From: Syntrophomonas sp.
Lineage (GTDB): Bacteria; Bacillota; Syntrophomonadia; Syntrophomonadales; Syntrophomonadaceae
DNA: 64,000 bases
Direction: 5' to 3'
Assembly: GCA_016841245.1 (NCBI GenBank)
Contig: JAENZN010000013.1
Coordinates: 31,728-95,727, forward strand
In this document: positions 24,150 through 32,901 of the stretch, in pieces
Numbering within the stretch: the first letter of the stretch is position 1
Layout of the letters: every line of letters begins with the position of its first letter
Made by a program: the position numbers and the translations under genes
Notes under the pieces: generated by a model
The model's input: the letters and a program-made list of their open reading frames with translations, nothing else
Database searches by the model: none
Told to the model about the DNA's origin: nothing

Positions 24150-26171
24150 TTATGCGGTTTGATTTTCCTCGTAATGAGAAAACTGCATGGAAAAACCGGC
24201 TCTTCCCTGGGTAAGTGACCTTAATACGGTTGAATAGCCGAATAACTCGGCCAGCGGGACATAGCCCTTGATTATCTGAGTATTGTTTTCCATGTCCATG
24301 GAATCCAACCGCCCTCTTCTATTACTGATATTGTTTATAATATTACCAGTAAATTCTTCCGGGGAAGTGATTTCCAGGCACATAATCGGTTCCAGTAACT
24401 TGGGCTTAGCCTTTTTCATACATTCCTTCACAGCCAGCATGGCAGCAGTTCTAAAAGCCATTTCTGATGAATCCACTTCATGGTAGGACCCGTCCAGTAA
24501 AACAGCCTTCACATTTACTACCGGATATCCTTCCAGAATCCCCTCCTGCAGAGCCTGCTTGACACCAGCCTCAACCGCCGGTATATATTCCCGGGGAATA
24601 GCACCACCGACGATTTTACTTTCAAAAACAAATAGTTCTTCAGTTGGTTCCAGGCTTATCACCACATGGGCAAACTGCCCTTTACCACCTGTCTGCTTAA
24701 CATAACGAGTGACATGTTTAGCTGAACCGGAAATAGTCTCTTTATAGGCCACCTGCGGCCTGCCAGTATTAAATTCAACTCCGTATTCTCGGGTTAATCT
24801 CTCGGTAATTATCTCCAAATGCAGTTCACCCATACCTTCGATCAACATTTGCCCGGTTTCATTATTATGGGTAATCTTAAAGGTCGGATCCTCAGCCGAT
24901 ATCCTGGCCAGAGCTTCACCTATCTTGGCCTGATCAGCCTGAGTCTTTGGTTCAATAGCGACCTGAATAACTGGATCAGGGAATTCAATTGCTTCCAGTA
25001 AAATCGGCTTTCTTTCATCACAGATGGTATCGCCGGTATTCACGTCCTTTAAACCTATAACCGCAGCAATATCACCGGCCTGTATTTCTTCTATTTCTTC
25101 CCGGTGGTTGGCGTGCATTTTTACCAAACGCCCTACCCGTTCCTTTTTACCGGTAGTGCTGTTATAAACGTAGCTGCCCGCTTTGAGTTTTCCGGAATAT
25201 ATCCTGGCAAAAGCCAATTTGCCGACATGACGATCGCTGACAATTTTAAACACCAGGGCCGAAAACTGCTCATTCACGTCGGGTAATATTTCAATCTCTT
25301 CATCACTATCTACAACTTTTGCTATGGCTGTGGGCACATCCAGCGGTGAAGGGAGATAACTTACAATAGAATCAAGCAGCAGCTGTACCCCAATGTTTTT
25401 GTAAGCACTGCCGCACACCACTGGAACTACAGTGTTTTCAATAGTATTCTTTCTAACCGCTTCCACCAATGTTTCGGCTGATATTTCTTGATCCGCATAA
25501 TATAGATTAAGAATTGACTCATCGTTTTCCGCCAGAGTCTCAATCAGAGCCAATCTCCAGGTTTCGGCCTCGTCCTGATAAGCATCGGGAATGGCAGTTT
25601 GAGTTACTTCATTGCCCAGTCTCCCGGTAAAAGTAATATATTTCATACATATCAGGTCAATGATTCCGCAGAATTGATCCTCTTCCACTACCGGCAGGCT
25701 CATTACTAATGGATTGGCACCCAGCCTGCTGGCTATCTGCTTAACCACCCGGTGAAAATCTGCTCCCATAGCATCCATCTTATTAACAAAAGCAAGTCTG
25801 GGCACCCGGTATTTATCGGCTTGCCTCCAGACCGTTTCAGATTGGGGTTCAACTCCCCCTTTGGCACAAAAAATAACTACCGCTCCATCAAGTATCCGCA
25901 GACTCCGCTCCACCTCAGCGGTAAAGTCAACGTGCCCGGGTGTGTCTATTATATTAATATTATTATTTTTCCACACACATCTAGTAGCCGCGGAAGTAAT
26001 AGTAATACCGCGTTCCTTCTCATAGCTGAGATAATCCATTACGCTTTCTCCGTCATGGGTTTCTCCAATTTTATGGGTAAGACCGGTATAGTATAATATT
26101 CTCTCGGTAGTAGTGGTCTTACCGGCGTCAATATGGGCAATAATCCCTATATTACGTAACTTTTGAAGCAC
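24150..26171 (-). CDS. Elongation factor G-like GTPase (stand-alone paralogue)
   Basis: 673 residues. G1 [15 protein letters not shown]2 [12 protein letters not shown]3 DTPGHVDF and G4 NKMDAMGAD are all intact, followed by EF-G domains II-V (GKGQFAHV in domain [30 protein letters not shown] in domain V). Translocases of this length drive tRNA-mRNA movement; paralogues may instead act in ribosome recycling or as ribosome-protection factors. It lies alone, not in the str operon with rpsL/rpsG, so it is probably the second EF-G of the cell. No ribosome-protection (Tet) signature was noted. Confidence 0.93.
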   Translation of the reverse strand: MLQKLRNIGIIAHIDAGKTTTTERILYYTGLTHKIGETHDGESVMDYLSYEKERGITITSAATRCVWKNNNINIIDTPGHVDFTAEVERSLRILDGAVVIFCAKGGVEPQSETVWRQADKYRVPRLAFVNKMDAMGADFHRVVKQIASRLGANPLVMSLPVVEEDQFCGIIDLICMKYITFTGRLGNEVTQTAIPDAYQDEAETWRLALIETLAENDESILNLYYADQEISAETLVEAVRKNTIENTVVPVVCGSAYKNIGVQLLLDSIVSYLPSPLDVPTAIAKVVDSDEEIEILPDVNEQFSALVFKIVSDRHVGKLAFARIYSGKLKAGSYVYNSTTGKKERVGRLVKMHANHREEIEEIQAGDIAAVIGLKDVNTGDTICDERKPILLEAIEFPDPVIQVAIEPKTQADQAKIGEALARISAEDPTFKITHNNETGQMLIEGMGELHLEIITERLTREYGVEFNTGRPQVAYKETISGSAKHVTRYVKQTGGKGQFAHVVISLEPTEELFVFESKIVGGAIPREYIPAVEAGVKQALQEGILEGYPVVNVKAVLLDGSYHEVDSSEMAFRTAAMLAVKECMKKAKPKLLEPIMCLEITSPEEFTGNIINNISNRRGRLDSMDMENNTQIIKGYVPLAELFGYSTVLRSLTQGRAGFSMQFSHYEENQTA

Positions 26172-26590
26172 CTATTTTCACTCCTTATTCCTGGACAAAA
26201 AATAATCGGCTCAGCAAATGCGGCCGAAACCAGTATCCTGATTAAATTTTAATAGACAGGTTCCTTTATTAAGCCCAACAGAATGATATTATATTACCTG
26301 GATACCCTTTTGTCAATAAGATTCTCCTATTAACAGCAAAATATACTCAGCTTTTTTAGTGACCAGGTTGTAAATGTTATCAAATTTTGTTTCTACTGCA
26401 AAAACCCTCAAGATTGCTTTTTGCAGTAGAATCAATTTTTAATTTTGTAAAAATTATATCCGTTGGACCATTTCGAACGTTTTTCTCTCAGCTGCCGCTA
26501 AACCAGACATTTATTTACGTTAAACGCGCAAACGCCTGGCATTTCAATACCATATACTGATATGAACCAGCAGCCTGAATAGTGTATCAT
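26172..26590. other. Intergenic region with short inverted repeat
   Basis: 419 nt without a gene. It holds a perfect 14-bp inverted repeat at 26391-26431. The EF-G promoter should lie near 26200-26330, but no strong -35/-10 pair stands out. Confidence 0.5.
26391..26431. repeat. Short member of the MITE-like family (14-bp inverted repeat)
   Basis: TTCTACTGCAAAAA (26391-26404) and TTTTTGCAGTAGAA (26418-26431) with a 13-nt loop. The arm sequence is that of the outer ends of the repeats at 14284 and 36256. Confidence 0.65.
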
Positions 26591-27145
26591 CTATTTCAAG
26601 ATAGCAGATATTACTTTAAAATCAGGAGTACCTGAGCGCTGCAGCATATCAAAGGCTATGGTTTCAGTATTATTTATGACCGCGCCCATGTTTTCCATTA
26701 ATTGCAATCCGCTTAAATAATTTTCTTTAAACCGGGAACATACTCCATCCCTGACTACATGTACATTATAGCCGGCTTCCAGTAAATCCCTGGCAGTCTG
26801 GAATACGCAAACATGCGTTTCCGTACCGGTTATTATTATGGTATGCCGTTCAATCTGCTTTAAAATATCCTGGAGATCCTGTCCATATGCTGAAAACACA
26901 ACTTTCTCCAGACTAAAATGTTTTTCCGGCAGCAGCTCTGCAATTTCAGGTACCGTACTGCCTAAACCCCGGGGATACTGTTCACACTTGATCACCGGGA
27001 TATTCATCTGACGGGCTAAAGCCATCAATATCTGGTGGTTTCTATATACCTGGTCTCTATATTCCATAGTCACCATAAGTTTTTCCTGAATGTCAACCAG
27101 GATAAAGACGGTATCCTCAGGATGTAATCTGAATTTACTGGCCAT
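26591..27145 (-). CDS. Isochorismatase-family cysteine hydrolase
   Basis: 184 residues. The N-terminal strand FILVDIQEKLM carries the catalytic Asp and GTETHVCVFQTARDLLEAGY carries the catalytic Cys, with the cis-peptide region before it. These are the family marks. It is a short, single-domain hydrolase like nicotinamidase-related and YcaC-type proteins, and the substrate cannot be told. Two ATG codons are possible; the second (27145) is 8 nt from AGGAGG and is preferred. It is monocistronic. Confidence 0.9.
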   Translation of the reverse strand: MASKFRLHPEDTVFILVDIQEKLMVTMEYRDQVYRNHQILMALARQMNIPVIKCEQYPRGLGSTVPEIAELLPEKHFSLEKVVFSAYGQDLQDILKQIERHTIIITGTETHVCVFQTARDLLEAGYNVHVVRDGVCSRFKENYLSGLQLMENMGAVINNTETIAFDMLQRSGTPDFKVISAILK

Positions 27146-27325
27146 TCTCATTTCCTCCTTTGCCTAATTCATTTTAGATACTGAAATCATTTCTCGATAA
27201 TAAAATCTCAACTTGTATGGTCTGGCTAGTCCTCAGGCAGACTTTGGCGGTAGTATAATTATCACATTACTGTTACACTAAAAAAAGCAATAATTCTGCT
27301 ACTACCTTATTTCAGGAGTGATACT

Positions 27326-28261
27326 ATGAACAAAAAACGCTTGACCATCTTAATAATTCTATCCATCTGTATATTCCTATCCTCAATCATGATGCAGCTG
27401 GCTATTAGTGCCGAATGTACAATTCTCAATACAAATTTTTACGATTCTTTTGTTCAGAAGCATAACCTGTGTAATATTCCGCAAAATTTTGTTTTATTAA
27501 CTATTAAAAACAATACCCGGGGATTAGATGATAATACCTATCAGTCTATAATCAAAGCAACTAGCAGTACATTTTCCCAGGATTGGACCCAGGACCAGGT
27601 TTCTGGGATTATAACTAATTTGTTAGCTTATCTTAAAAACACCAGTGACGAATTGGATCTGCGGATAGACTTTAGAGAACAGAAATCTCAGTTTCTTGCC
27701 CAGATGCTTCAGGTGCTTCCCCAGTCTGCAGAAGATAACATACTTAATAATATGTTAATAACAAACATGGCCGAACACTTGAGTAAATCTGCGGGTATTC
27801 CTGATTATTTGGATTTACGGTACACTTCATTGATAAAAGACAGTGGTATCTTTACATATATTGATACCGTACGAATTTATTATCCATACAGCAAGTATCT
27901 TCCCTTCCTGCTGTTCGCCTTTTTCTTCTTGTCCACGCTGTTTATATTTCATCTATCAGATACCTTAAAAAATACCGGATATGCACTGGCTGCATCAGGT
28001 CTGGTGACTTTAATGTTCGTATCTTATATCAGTGGAGTACTGGATAACAGCATCACCGCACAGCTTTCCTCCTATGACGAACTGTTAGCCATTACTGGCA
28101 ATAATCCAAAAATCCTGGCTGCTATATTTAAAAACTCCATTTTAACTGTTACCAACAGAATAGCTATAATTTACTGCCTCACGGGTATGATCCTCTTTAT
28201 CGCCGGTAGTTTCATAGCCAAAATAAAGGGAACCTCCAGAAGAATATCACAACACGGTTAA
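27326..28261 (+). CDS. Membrane protein of unknown function
   Basis: 311 residues, ATG preceded by CAGGAGTGATACT. The layout is a first membrane span or signal anchor (LTILIILSICIFLSSIMM), a roughly 150-residue extracytoplasmic domain with two Cys (about 36 and 51), then three further spans at about 190-210, 218-240 and 280-300, with a basic tail. No family is recognised. It is one of the few plus-strand genes and converges with the dUTPase gene, with 17 nt between stops. A role in envelope maintenance would be guesswork. Confidence 0.75.
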   Translation: MNKKRLTILIILSICIFLSSIMMQLAISAECTILNTNFYDSFVQKHNLCNIPQNFVLLTIKNNTRGLDDNTYQSIIKATSSTFSQDWTQDQVSGIITNLLAYLKNTSDELDLRIDFREQKSQFLAQMLQVLPQSAEDNILNNMLITNMAEHLSKSAGIPDYLDLRYTSLIKDSGIFTYIDTVRIYYPYSKYLPFLLFAFFFLSTLFIFHLSDTLKNTGYALAASGLVTLMFVSYISGVLDNSITAQLSSYDELLAITGNNPKILAAIFKNSILTVTNRIAIIYCLTGMILFIAGSFIAKIKGTSRRISQHG

Positions 28262-28278
28262 TAATATGATATCCGCCT

Positions 28279-28668
28279 TTAATCTCCCACCTCAAAATCA
28301 GCATGCACCACAGGGCTAAAAACCATCTGCGCTACTTTTTGTCCCGGGGATAATCGAACCGGTTTATCGCCTACATTCAACAGCAGTAAGTGCAGTTCCG
28401 CAGTATGGTCTGAATCGATTGTACCAGGGGCATTAGCAACTACTATCCCTTTTCGTGCCATCCCTGCCCTGCTTCTTATCTGCCCTTCATAGCCATCGGG
28501 TATTTTAACCGCAAAGCCCACCGGTATATTTTTAACCTCATGTGGATACAATACAATGTCCCCTCTCAGAGGAAGGCCTATATCACATCCGGCCGCAGAA
28601 GCGGTTTCATATTCCGGTATTTGTGCGCCTGCTTCTAACTTTCTAAATTTAACATCGATCTTTTCCAT
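28279..28668 (-). CDS. Divergent, short dUTPase-family protein
   Basis: 129 residues, against about 140-155 in typical trimeric dUTPases. Motif I (AGCDI), motif II region (IRSRAGMARKGI), motif III region (GTIDSDHTAEL) and motif IV (GQKVAQMVF) are recognisable. Three features differ from the norm: the motif II Ser is Ala68, the uracil-stacking Tyr of motif III is His88 with Ala90 in place of Gly, and the flexible glycine-rich motif V is absent because the protein ends at FEVGD. Thus dUTP hydrolysis may be altered or lost. The ATG follows AGGAGG. It could be a related nucleotide-binding protein or a deaminase-type relative. Confidence 0.85.
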   Translation of the reverse strand: MEKIDVKFRKLEAGAQIPEYETASAAGCDIGLPLRGDIVLYPHEVKNIPVGFAVKIPDGYEGQIRSRAGMARKGIVVANAPGTIDSDHTAELHLLLLNVGDKPVRLSPGQKVAQMVFSPVVHADFEVGD

Positions 28669-28774
28669 ATTAACCTCCTGAAAGCTTTATTATTATGGTC
28701 CTTATATTATATCAGTACTTGGAGTCATTTATAATTAATTTATTTGCCTGGTATGGTTCTGCTTAATCTCAGTC

Positions 28775-30463
28775 CTATACTATCTGGTTCATTTCCTCTA
28801 ATTCCTCTTCCAGAACTCTTTCAAAGGAAGCAACTAACTCCGGATCAAATATAATACCAGTATAATCTTGTATTTCTTTCAGGGCCTCACTCGATGATAG
28901 ATTCCTCCGATAAGGACGGTAGGATGTCATAGCATCATAGCTATCTACTATTCTTATAATTCTAGAGATGACTGGTATATCATCCCCGGCCAGCCCATCT
29001 GGATAACCCGAACCATCGTAATTCTCATGATGGTGACGAATTATAGGTACTATCGGCCTCATTTTGGCAAGCGGCTTGACCATATCACTTCCCCATATGG
29101 GATGCTGTTTGATAACCAACCATTCTTCTTCATTCAGCCTGGATGGTTTGTTTAAAATATCCCGGTCTATCTCTATCTTGCCTATATCATGCAGGAAGGA
29201 TGCATAATCAACCCACTTGATCTCTTCTTCACTTAAACCAATTATCTCCGCTACTCTATGGCTATAATAAGTGACCCGCTCGGAATGTCCATAAGTATAT
29301 CTATCTTTAGCATTAATTACCGATACCAGAGTCCGAATAGAATTTAAAATCTCTCTTTCATCATGGGTAATTTCTATATTATCAAAAACGGAAAAATATA
29401 ATTCCACATTATGCCGACTCAGGCTTCTCGATTTATATAGGGCCTGTTCAGCATATCCCTGCAATTCTTTGCTATTGCTGGCATGCTGGGGATATGAGGC
29501 AATACCACAGGATACAGTAACTTTGCCCTCCGGTTGATATTTTTCACCATAGAAATGATAATCATTTATTTTTCTGATAATGTCTTCAGCGATCTCAACC
29601 GCCTCGCTCTGCTCATACCCCTGCAGTACCAGAGCAAACTGCCCTCCTGCATAGCGGGCTGCAAAAGCATTTTCCAGTTTTAAGCCATGCAGGAATCCAG
29701 CAATAATCTGCAAGAGCTTATCTCCCATCAGGTGCCCGAAGCTGTCATTGTAATATTTAAAATAGTCTATATCCAGCAGTATCAGCACCAGCGATTGCTG
29801 ATGGTCCGGGTTTTGGAAGTATTCCTGCAATTTATCCTGTAAATAGCGGTAGCTGAATAACCCGGTTAACAAATCAGTGTTGGCGAGTGTGATTAAATAA
29901 CCTCGCTGTTCCTTCTCAGAATCGGCTTGTGAGCCTATAAACCAGCCTACCACAAATAAAATACCCAGAAAAATAAAATTGGATTCCACCATACTGTATA
30001 CCGCGCTGGTATGCCCGAAATATTCAAACAAGAATAAAATCACCGCACAGAGAGCAGCCATTGTAAGCCCGAACACCTGTCCGCCTATGGATGCCGCAAT
30101 AATAACCGGCAGCAGCAGCATAATTTCAGGATAGACGATACTGCTGTCCCGCAGTATATATAGTATTATCAAGGTCATAAACAGCGGGTACCCTACATAA
30201 GATATCTTAAGCCAGTTAAAGCCTTTCCTTTCCACCTGACAATAATAACGACGGTTGTATAGGTTGACTATTACAAATAACAGCAAACAAACAGACATAA
30301 ATAATAGAACTTTATAATTTAACAAAGGAAACATATAAATTGAAAAAAAGTCCTTATTGATTACCAGCGTAAACAGCATGATATACATGCACAGCATATG
30401 CAGGGTAGTGACATTTTCAAATATATCCCGTTTGCGTTTTTCCTCGTGTTCTAATGCTTTCAC
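28775..30463 (-). CDS. Membrane protein with degenerate GGDEF and intact HD-GYP domains
   Basis: 562 residues starting at GTG 30463 (GAGGTGA 7 nt upstream). About six membrane spans occupy residues 15-185. A GGDEF domain (about 195-350) follows, with the metal site LLDIDYFKYYNDSFGH but AGGQF in place of GGDEF, so cyclase activity is doubtful. An HD-GYP domain (about 375-550) ends the protein with HDIGKIEID, HPIWGSDM, HHHENYDGSGYP and DSYDAM all intact. It should hydrolyse cyclic-di-GMP, perhaps regulated by GTP binding to the dead GGDEF. It directly follows agrD, separated by a hairpin, and is the only candidate output protein of this agr locus. Confidence 0.93.
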   Translation of the reverse strand: MKALEHEEKRKRDIFENVTTLHMLCMYIMLFTLVINKDFFSIYMFPLLNYKVLLFMSVCLLLFVIVNLYNRRYYCQVERKGFNWLKISYVGYPLFMTLIILYILRDSSIVYPEIMLLLPVIIAASIGGQVFGLTMAALCAVILFLFEYFGHTSAVYSMVESNFIFLGILFVVGWFIGSQADSEKEQRGYLITLANTDLLTGLFSYRYLQDKLQEYFQNPDHQQSLVLILLDIDYFKYYNDSFGHLMGDKLLQIIAGFLHGLKLENAFAARYAGGQFALVLQGYEQSEAVEIAEDIIRKINDYHFYGEKYQPEGKVTVSCGIASYPQHASNSKELQGYAEQALYKSRSLSRHNVELYFSVFDNIEITHDEREILNSIRTLVSVINAKDRYTYGHSERVTYYSHRVAEIIGLSEEEIKWVDYASFLHDIGKIEIDRDILNKPSRLNEEEWLVIKQHPIWGSDMVKPLAKMRPIVPIIRHHHENYDGSGYPDGLAGDDIPVISRIIRIVDSYDAMTSYRPYRRNLSSSEALKEIQDYTGIIFDPELVASFERVLEEELEEMNQIV

Positions 30464-30501
30464 TTATCATTCACCTCGGGTTTTTCTGTTCCTCCGCCAA
30501 T

Positions 30502-30525
30502 AAGGGGAGAGTCCACTCTCCCCTT
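30502..30525 (-). promoter_or_regulatory. Hairpin between agrD and the HD-GYP gene
   Basis: Perfect 10-bp stem AAGGGGAGAG / CTCTCCCCTT with a 4-nt loop, 12 nt past the agrD stop and with no U-run after it. It probably protects or attenuates the transcript, letting agrD be expressed more than the downstream gene. Confidence 0.6.
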
Positions 30526-30536
30526 ATTGCTGAAGA

Positions 30537-30668
30537 TTATTTACGTAGTGATTCTGGAACTTCCGGCTGATAATGACAATAAAAACATGCTGAAGCTGAT
30601 GCAACGTTAGCAATAAAAACAAGAGCAACAACTGCAATTCCCATCATAGAATATAAGACCTTTTTCAT
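30537..30668 (-). CDS. agrD: AgrD-like cyclic peptide autoinducer precursor (43 aa)
   Basis: A 43-codon frame, ATG 30668 to TAA 30537, with AGGAGGTG upstream. An amphipathic/hydrophobic leader (MKKVLYSMMGIAVVALVFIA) is followed by ASACFYCHY and then QPEVPESLRK. The QPEVP..L tail is the conserved AgrD recognition sequence cut by AgrB. Aligning with the staphylococcal spacing places C28 as the ring Cys and the five-residue ring as C-F-Y-C-H, cut before Y33. It lies 24 nt after agrB. The second Cys (C31) in the ring is unusual. Confidence 0.88.
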   Translation of the reverse strand: MKKVLYSMMGIAVVALVFIANVASASACFYCHYQPEVPESLRK

Positions 30669-30692
30669 TCCTCTTTCACCTCCTGAAATATG

Positions 30693-31313
30693 TTATTGCT
30701 GCCTGTCCAACAGCTGCGAAAGCTTAGCTGCGGTATCAGTTAAGTTGAAACTAACCCATAAAATGGTCAGGGCACCGCACATCTGCAGTGTACGGGCATA
30801 CAACCACATTGATGAGCCTACTTCCAACAACAGCATTACAGCAGCCAATATGCCAATTACCAGGTAAGAATATTTTTTCAATCTTCTATGTCTAGCTTCG
30901 GATATTATGGGAGCCTGGACTGAATCTACCGGAGCATACCGGCATATCGCATAAATACCCAGCAGAAAAGCCGCAACAGCTGCAACCCTGGTATATACCA
31001 CCGGCAAACCAGCCAGTTGAGCTCCCAGCCAGGCCAGGACTGGAAACACGCACATGGTAATCGCTGCACAAATCCAGGGACTCCGGGCATGGGTCCCTCC
31101 GGCAGTGTGGCGATAAGCGGTGGCTACTAATAAGCAGGCTGCGGTACCTGGCAGAACCCCCAAAAGCCAGCCGATCAGCAGGGTTAAAGTCAAATTTAAA
31201 ATATTAATAAACAGCACTTCCAGGGCATAAGCCAGCTCGTATTCTTTTTCAGCCGGCAGCTGGTTTTGCTGGCACAAGTAAAAAGCCAAGCGCCGGTAAA
31301 GATTAGGTTCCAT
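30693..31313 (-). CDS. agrB: AgrB-like membrane endopeptidase for cyclic peptide maturation
   Basis: 206 residues from the preferred ATG 31313 (MEPNLYRRLAFYLC). The frame opens at 31331, but GGAAG is well spaced for 31313. The catalytic pair of the family is visible in AYRHTAGGTHARSPWIC: His of RHTAGG and the Cys seven to fourteen residues later. Five to six hydrophobic segments fit a polytopic membrane protein. It would remove the C-terminal tail of AgrD and form the thiolactone ring. It overlaps the upstream sensor-like gene by 11 nt and is 24 nt from agrD, so the three are one operon. Confidence 0.93.
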   Translation of the reverse strand: MEPNLYRRLAFYLCQQNQLPAEKEYELAYALEVLFINILNLTLTLLIGWLLGVLPGTAACLLVATAYRHTAGGTHARSPWICAAITMCVFPVLAWLGAQLAGLPVVYTRVAAVAAFLLGIYAICRYAPVDSVQAPIISEARHRRLKKYSYLVIGILAAVMLLLEVGSSMWLYARTLQMCGALTILWVSFNLTDTAAKLSQLLDRQQ

Positions 31314-31770
31314 TATCATTCTTCCAATCATATACTGGTCTTAAGAATATCTGCAGCACCACAGCGATAATGTTCATCAGCACTGCCTGTATATAGCCTT
31401 CTAACATCCATAAACTTCTTACTTCACCCACATCCTCAATATGCAGCAGATTCAGCCTAAATAACATCCAGCTTATTGAATATTCAATGACTCCCAGGAC
31501 GAGAAAACTGGCAAATACTGCTATGAATGCCCTGGATTTGTCAGCTGTAGTTACGCTGATAATAAATATAAATGTCATTATTATACCTGCAACCATGTGT
31601 ATGCCAAATACAACTGGCAGGTTTCTTATTCCAATCATGACAGCCGCTATAACCGCTGCTGTCAGCGTAGTTTTTACCCATTTAATCCTGACACGGGAAA
31701 ATACCAGGGCCAGCGCGATAGATCCCAGGACTTCGATAATACCCTGAACGTAGGAAAGGACTATATCCAT
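31303..31770 (-). CDS. Small polytopic membrane protein, resembling the sensor part of AgrC
   Basis: 155 residues with about five hydrophobic segments (roughly 8-25, 32-48, 55-75, 80-100 and 125-145) and charged ends (VFSRVRIKWVK, RPVYDWKNDNGT). It is the first gene of the agr operon. Its size and topology recall the membrane sensor part of AgrC, but there is no histidine-kinase domain, and none is encoded nearby. Either it is a free-standing receptor module or an immunity/export helper. No family name can be assigned with certainty. Confidence 0.6.
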   Translation of the reverse strand: MDIVLSYVQGIIEVLGSIALALVFSRVRIKWVKTTLTAAVIAAVMIGIRNLPVVFGIHMVAGIIMTFIFIISVTTADKSRAFIAVFASFLVLGVIEYSISWMLFRLNLLHIEDVGEVRSLWMLEGYIQAVLMNIIAVVLQIFLRPVYDWKNDNGT

Positions 31771-31814
31771 TAAACTTCCCCTTTACATCATACTAAAAGT
31801 GATTATTAAGGGCT

Positions 31815-31821
31815 TTCGACA
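31815..31821 (-). promoter_or_regulatory. Possible Spo0A box upstream of the agr operon
   Basis: TGTCGAA, the core 0A-box sequence, occurs on the minus strand 45 nt before the first agr gene. A single 7-mer could be chance. Confidence 0.25.
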
Positions 31822-32057
31822 CAAATTGTTAATAACCTGCTAGTTAATAGAATTATTGATTAATTTCTTTAGGGTGGAAAATTTTTCAATATGTACTTTA
31901 TTGAGGTTTTTCGAGTATTCATCGAGGTCGAAAACATCAATTGATTATTGGAAACTAAAATAACCAATCGGAATCTTCCAAATAATTAATATTATTTTAC
32001 ATGATTTATCCAGCGTGATTGTAATTGTTAGACTACTGAATAAAATGTTTATAATCT

Positions 32058-32219
32058 TTATATATTATCGCTATTCATCTTCCTCATAAATACAAGAATG
32101 GCAATCGCCATAATAACAACTGTATATCCGATTACCCACCATAAATCCGGAAAAATGAAAAAGTAATTACCAGATTGGTCGTTTGAATTGCTATCATTCC
32201 TTTTGCTCCTCCTCAGCAC
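32058..32219 (-). CDS. Putative small single-span membrane protein downstream of abrB
   Basis: A frame overlapping the end of abrB continues for about 40 codons beyond it and ends at 32058. The encoded segment has a membrane span (WWVIGYTVVIMAIAILVFM) and a basic tail (RKMNSDNI). A GTG at 32219 is the only reasonable start but lacks a well-spaced ribosome-binding site, so coupling to abrB translation would be needed. Hydrophobic content and position suggest a real small membrane protein or a leftover of a transporter gene. Confidence 0.35.
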   Translation of the reverse strand: MLRRSKRNDSNSNDQSGNYFFIFPDLWWVIGYTVVIMAIAILVFMRKMNSDNI

Positions 32220-32499
32220 TGATTCTTTTGATTTCCTTTGCAAAAAATAAGCTGTCTTCCTCACTATGCTCCGGATAAATTTCTTTACCTTTTCCGCTGA
32301 AAATTGCATCTGCAATTTTGTTGAAAACAGCCATTCTTTCAATCGCGATACCCTTTTGGGCATCGGCAAGTAAGATCAATGTATCGCCGGATTCAATCCC
32401 AAACATATCACGCACTTTCTTAGGAATTACAATCTGTCCTTTTGGCCCTACTTTGACCGAACCCATATATTTATTATCGTCCTTGGACTTATTCTTCAT
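32194..32499 (-). CDS. AbrB/SpoVT-type transcriptional regulator
   Basis: 101 residues. The N-terminal 50 residues are a swapped-hairpin AbrB domain: GSVKVGPKGQIVIPKKVRD then MFGIESGDTLILL. The C-terminal half is helical and charged and may mediate oligomerisation. Such regulators bind AT-rich DNA during the transition to stationary phase. A perfect 14-bp inverted repeat lies 20 bp upstream of the start and overlaps the probable promoter, suggesting self-control. It is near but not in the agr operon. Confidence 0.9.
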   Translation of the reverse strand: MKNKSKDDNKYMGSVKVGPKGQIVIPKKVRDMFGIESGDTLILLADAQKGIAIERMAVFNKIADAIFSGKGKEIYPEHSEEDSLFFAKEIKRISAEEEQKE

Positions 32500-32517
32500 A
32501 TTATAACCTTCATTCTG

Positions 32518-32549
32518 TATAATTAGTTATACAAGTATAACTAATTATA
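32518..32549. promoter_or_regulatory. Operator-like inverted repeat upstream of the AbrB-type gene
   Basis: TATAATTAGTTATA (32518-32531), CAAG, TATAACTAATTATA (32536-32549): a perfect 14-bp inverted repeat containing TATAAT-like -10 sequences, centred 35 bp before the ATG. Confidence 0.65.
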
Positions 32550-32652
32550 CCGTTAGCCCTGTATTTTTGTCACTTACTTCTGCCACAAAACACAAGTAAA
32601 ATGGAGTTGCAAAAATTCGCAACTCCACAAAATATAAATAATCTTAATCAAA

Positions 32653-32680
32653 AAATAAAAAGCCTATTTCTAGGCTTTTG
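32653..32680 (-). terminator. Terminator after tRNA-Leu
   Basis: AAAAGCCTA / TAGGCTTTT stem with a small loop, followed on the minus strand by TATTTTTTGA. Confidence 0.8.
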
Positions 32681-32688
32681 TTGTCTTA

Positions 32689-32775
32689 TGGTGCGGCAGA
32701 GAGGACTTGAACCTCCACGAAGTTTCCCCCACTAGAACCTGAATCTAGCGCGTCTGCCGATTCCGCCACTGCCGC
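32689..32775 (-). tRNA. tRNA-Leu (anticodon CAG)
   Basis: 87 nt with encoded CCA. Acceptor stem GCGGCAG / CTGCCGC, discriminator A. The anticodon stem-loop CTAGA-TTCAGGT-TCTAG gives anticodon CAG. A long variable arm (GTGGGGGAAACTTCGT) is typical of class II tRNA-Leu. The T arm has GGTTCAAGTCC. Confidence 0.95.
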
Positions 32776-32901
32776 ACGAAGGGTTTATTTGTTTTCAACA
32801 AGGTAGATTATAGTACATAGATCATCTTATTGTCAAGTTATTCCGTGGTCGGCGCGACCGCCCACCGTTTAATAAGCACCAGAAGGAATAATGTCGGAAG
32901 A

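Noticed and set aside
32058..32369. 103-codon frame overlapping the AbrB-type gene
   Set aside because: The first half is an out-of-frame shadow of abrB; only the last 40-50 codons with a membrane span are kept as a weak small gene.
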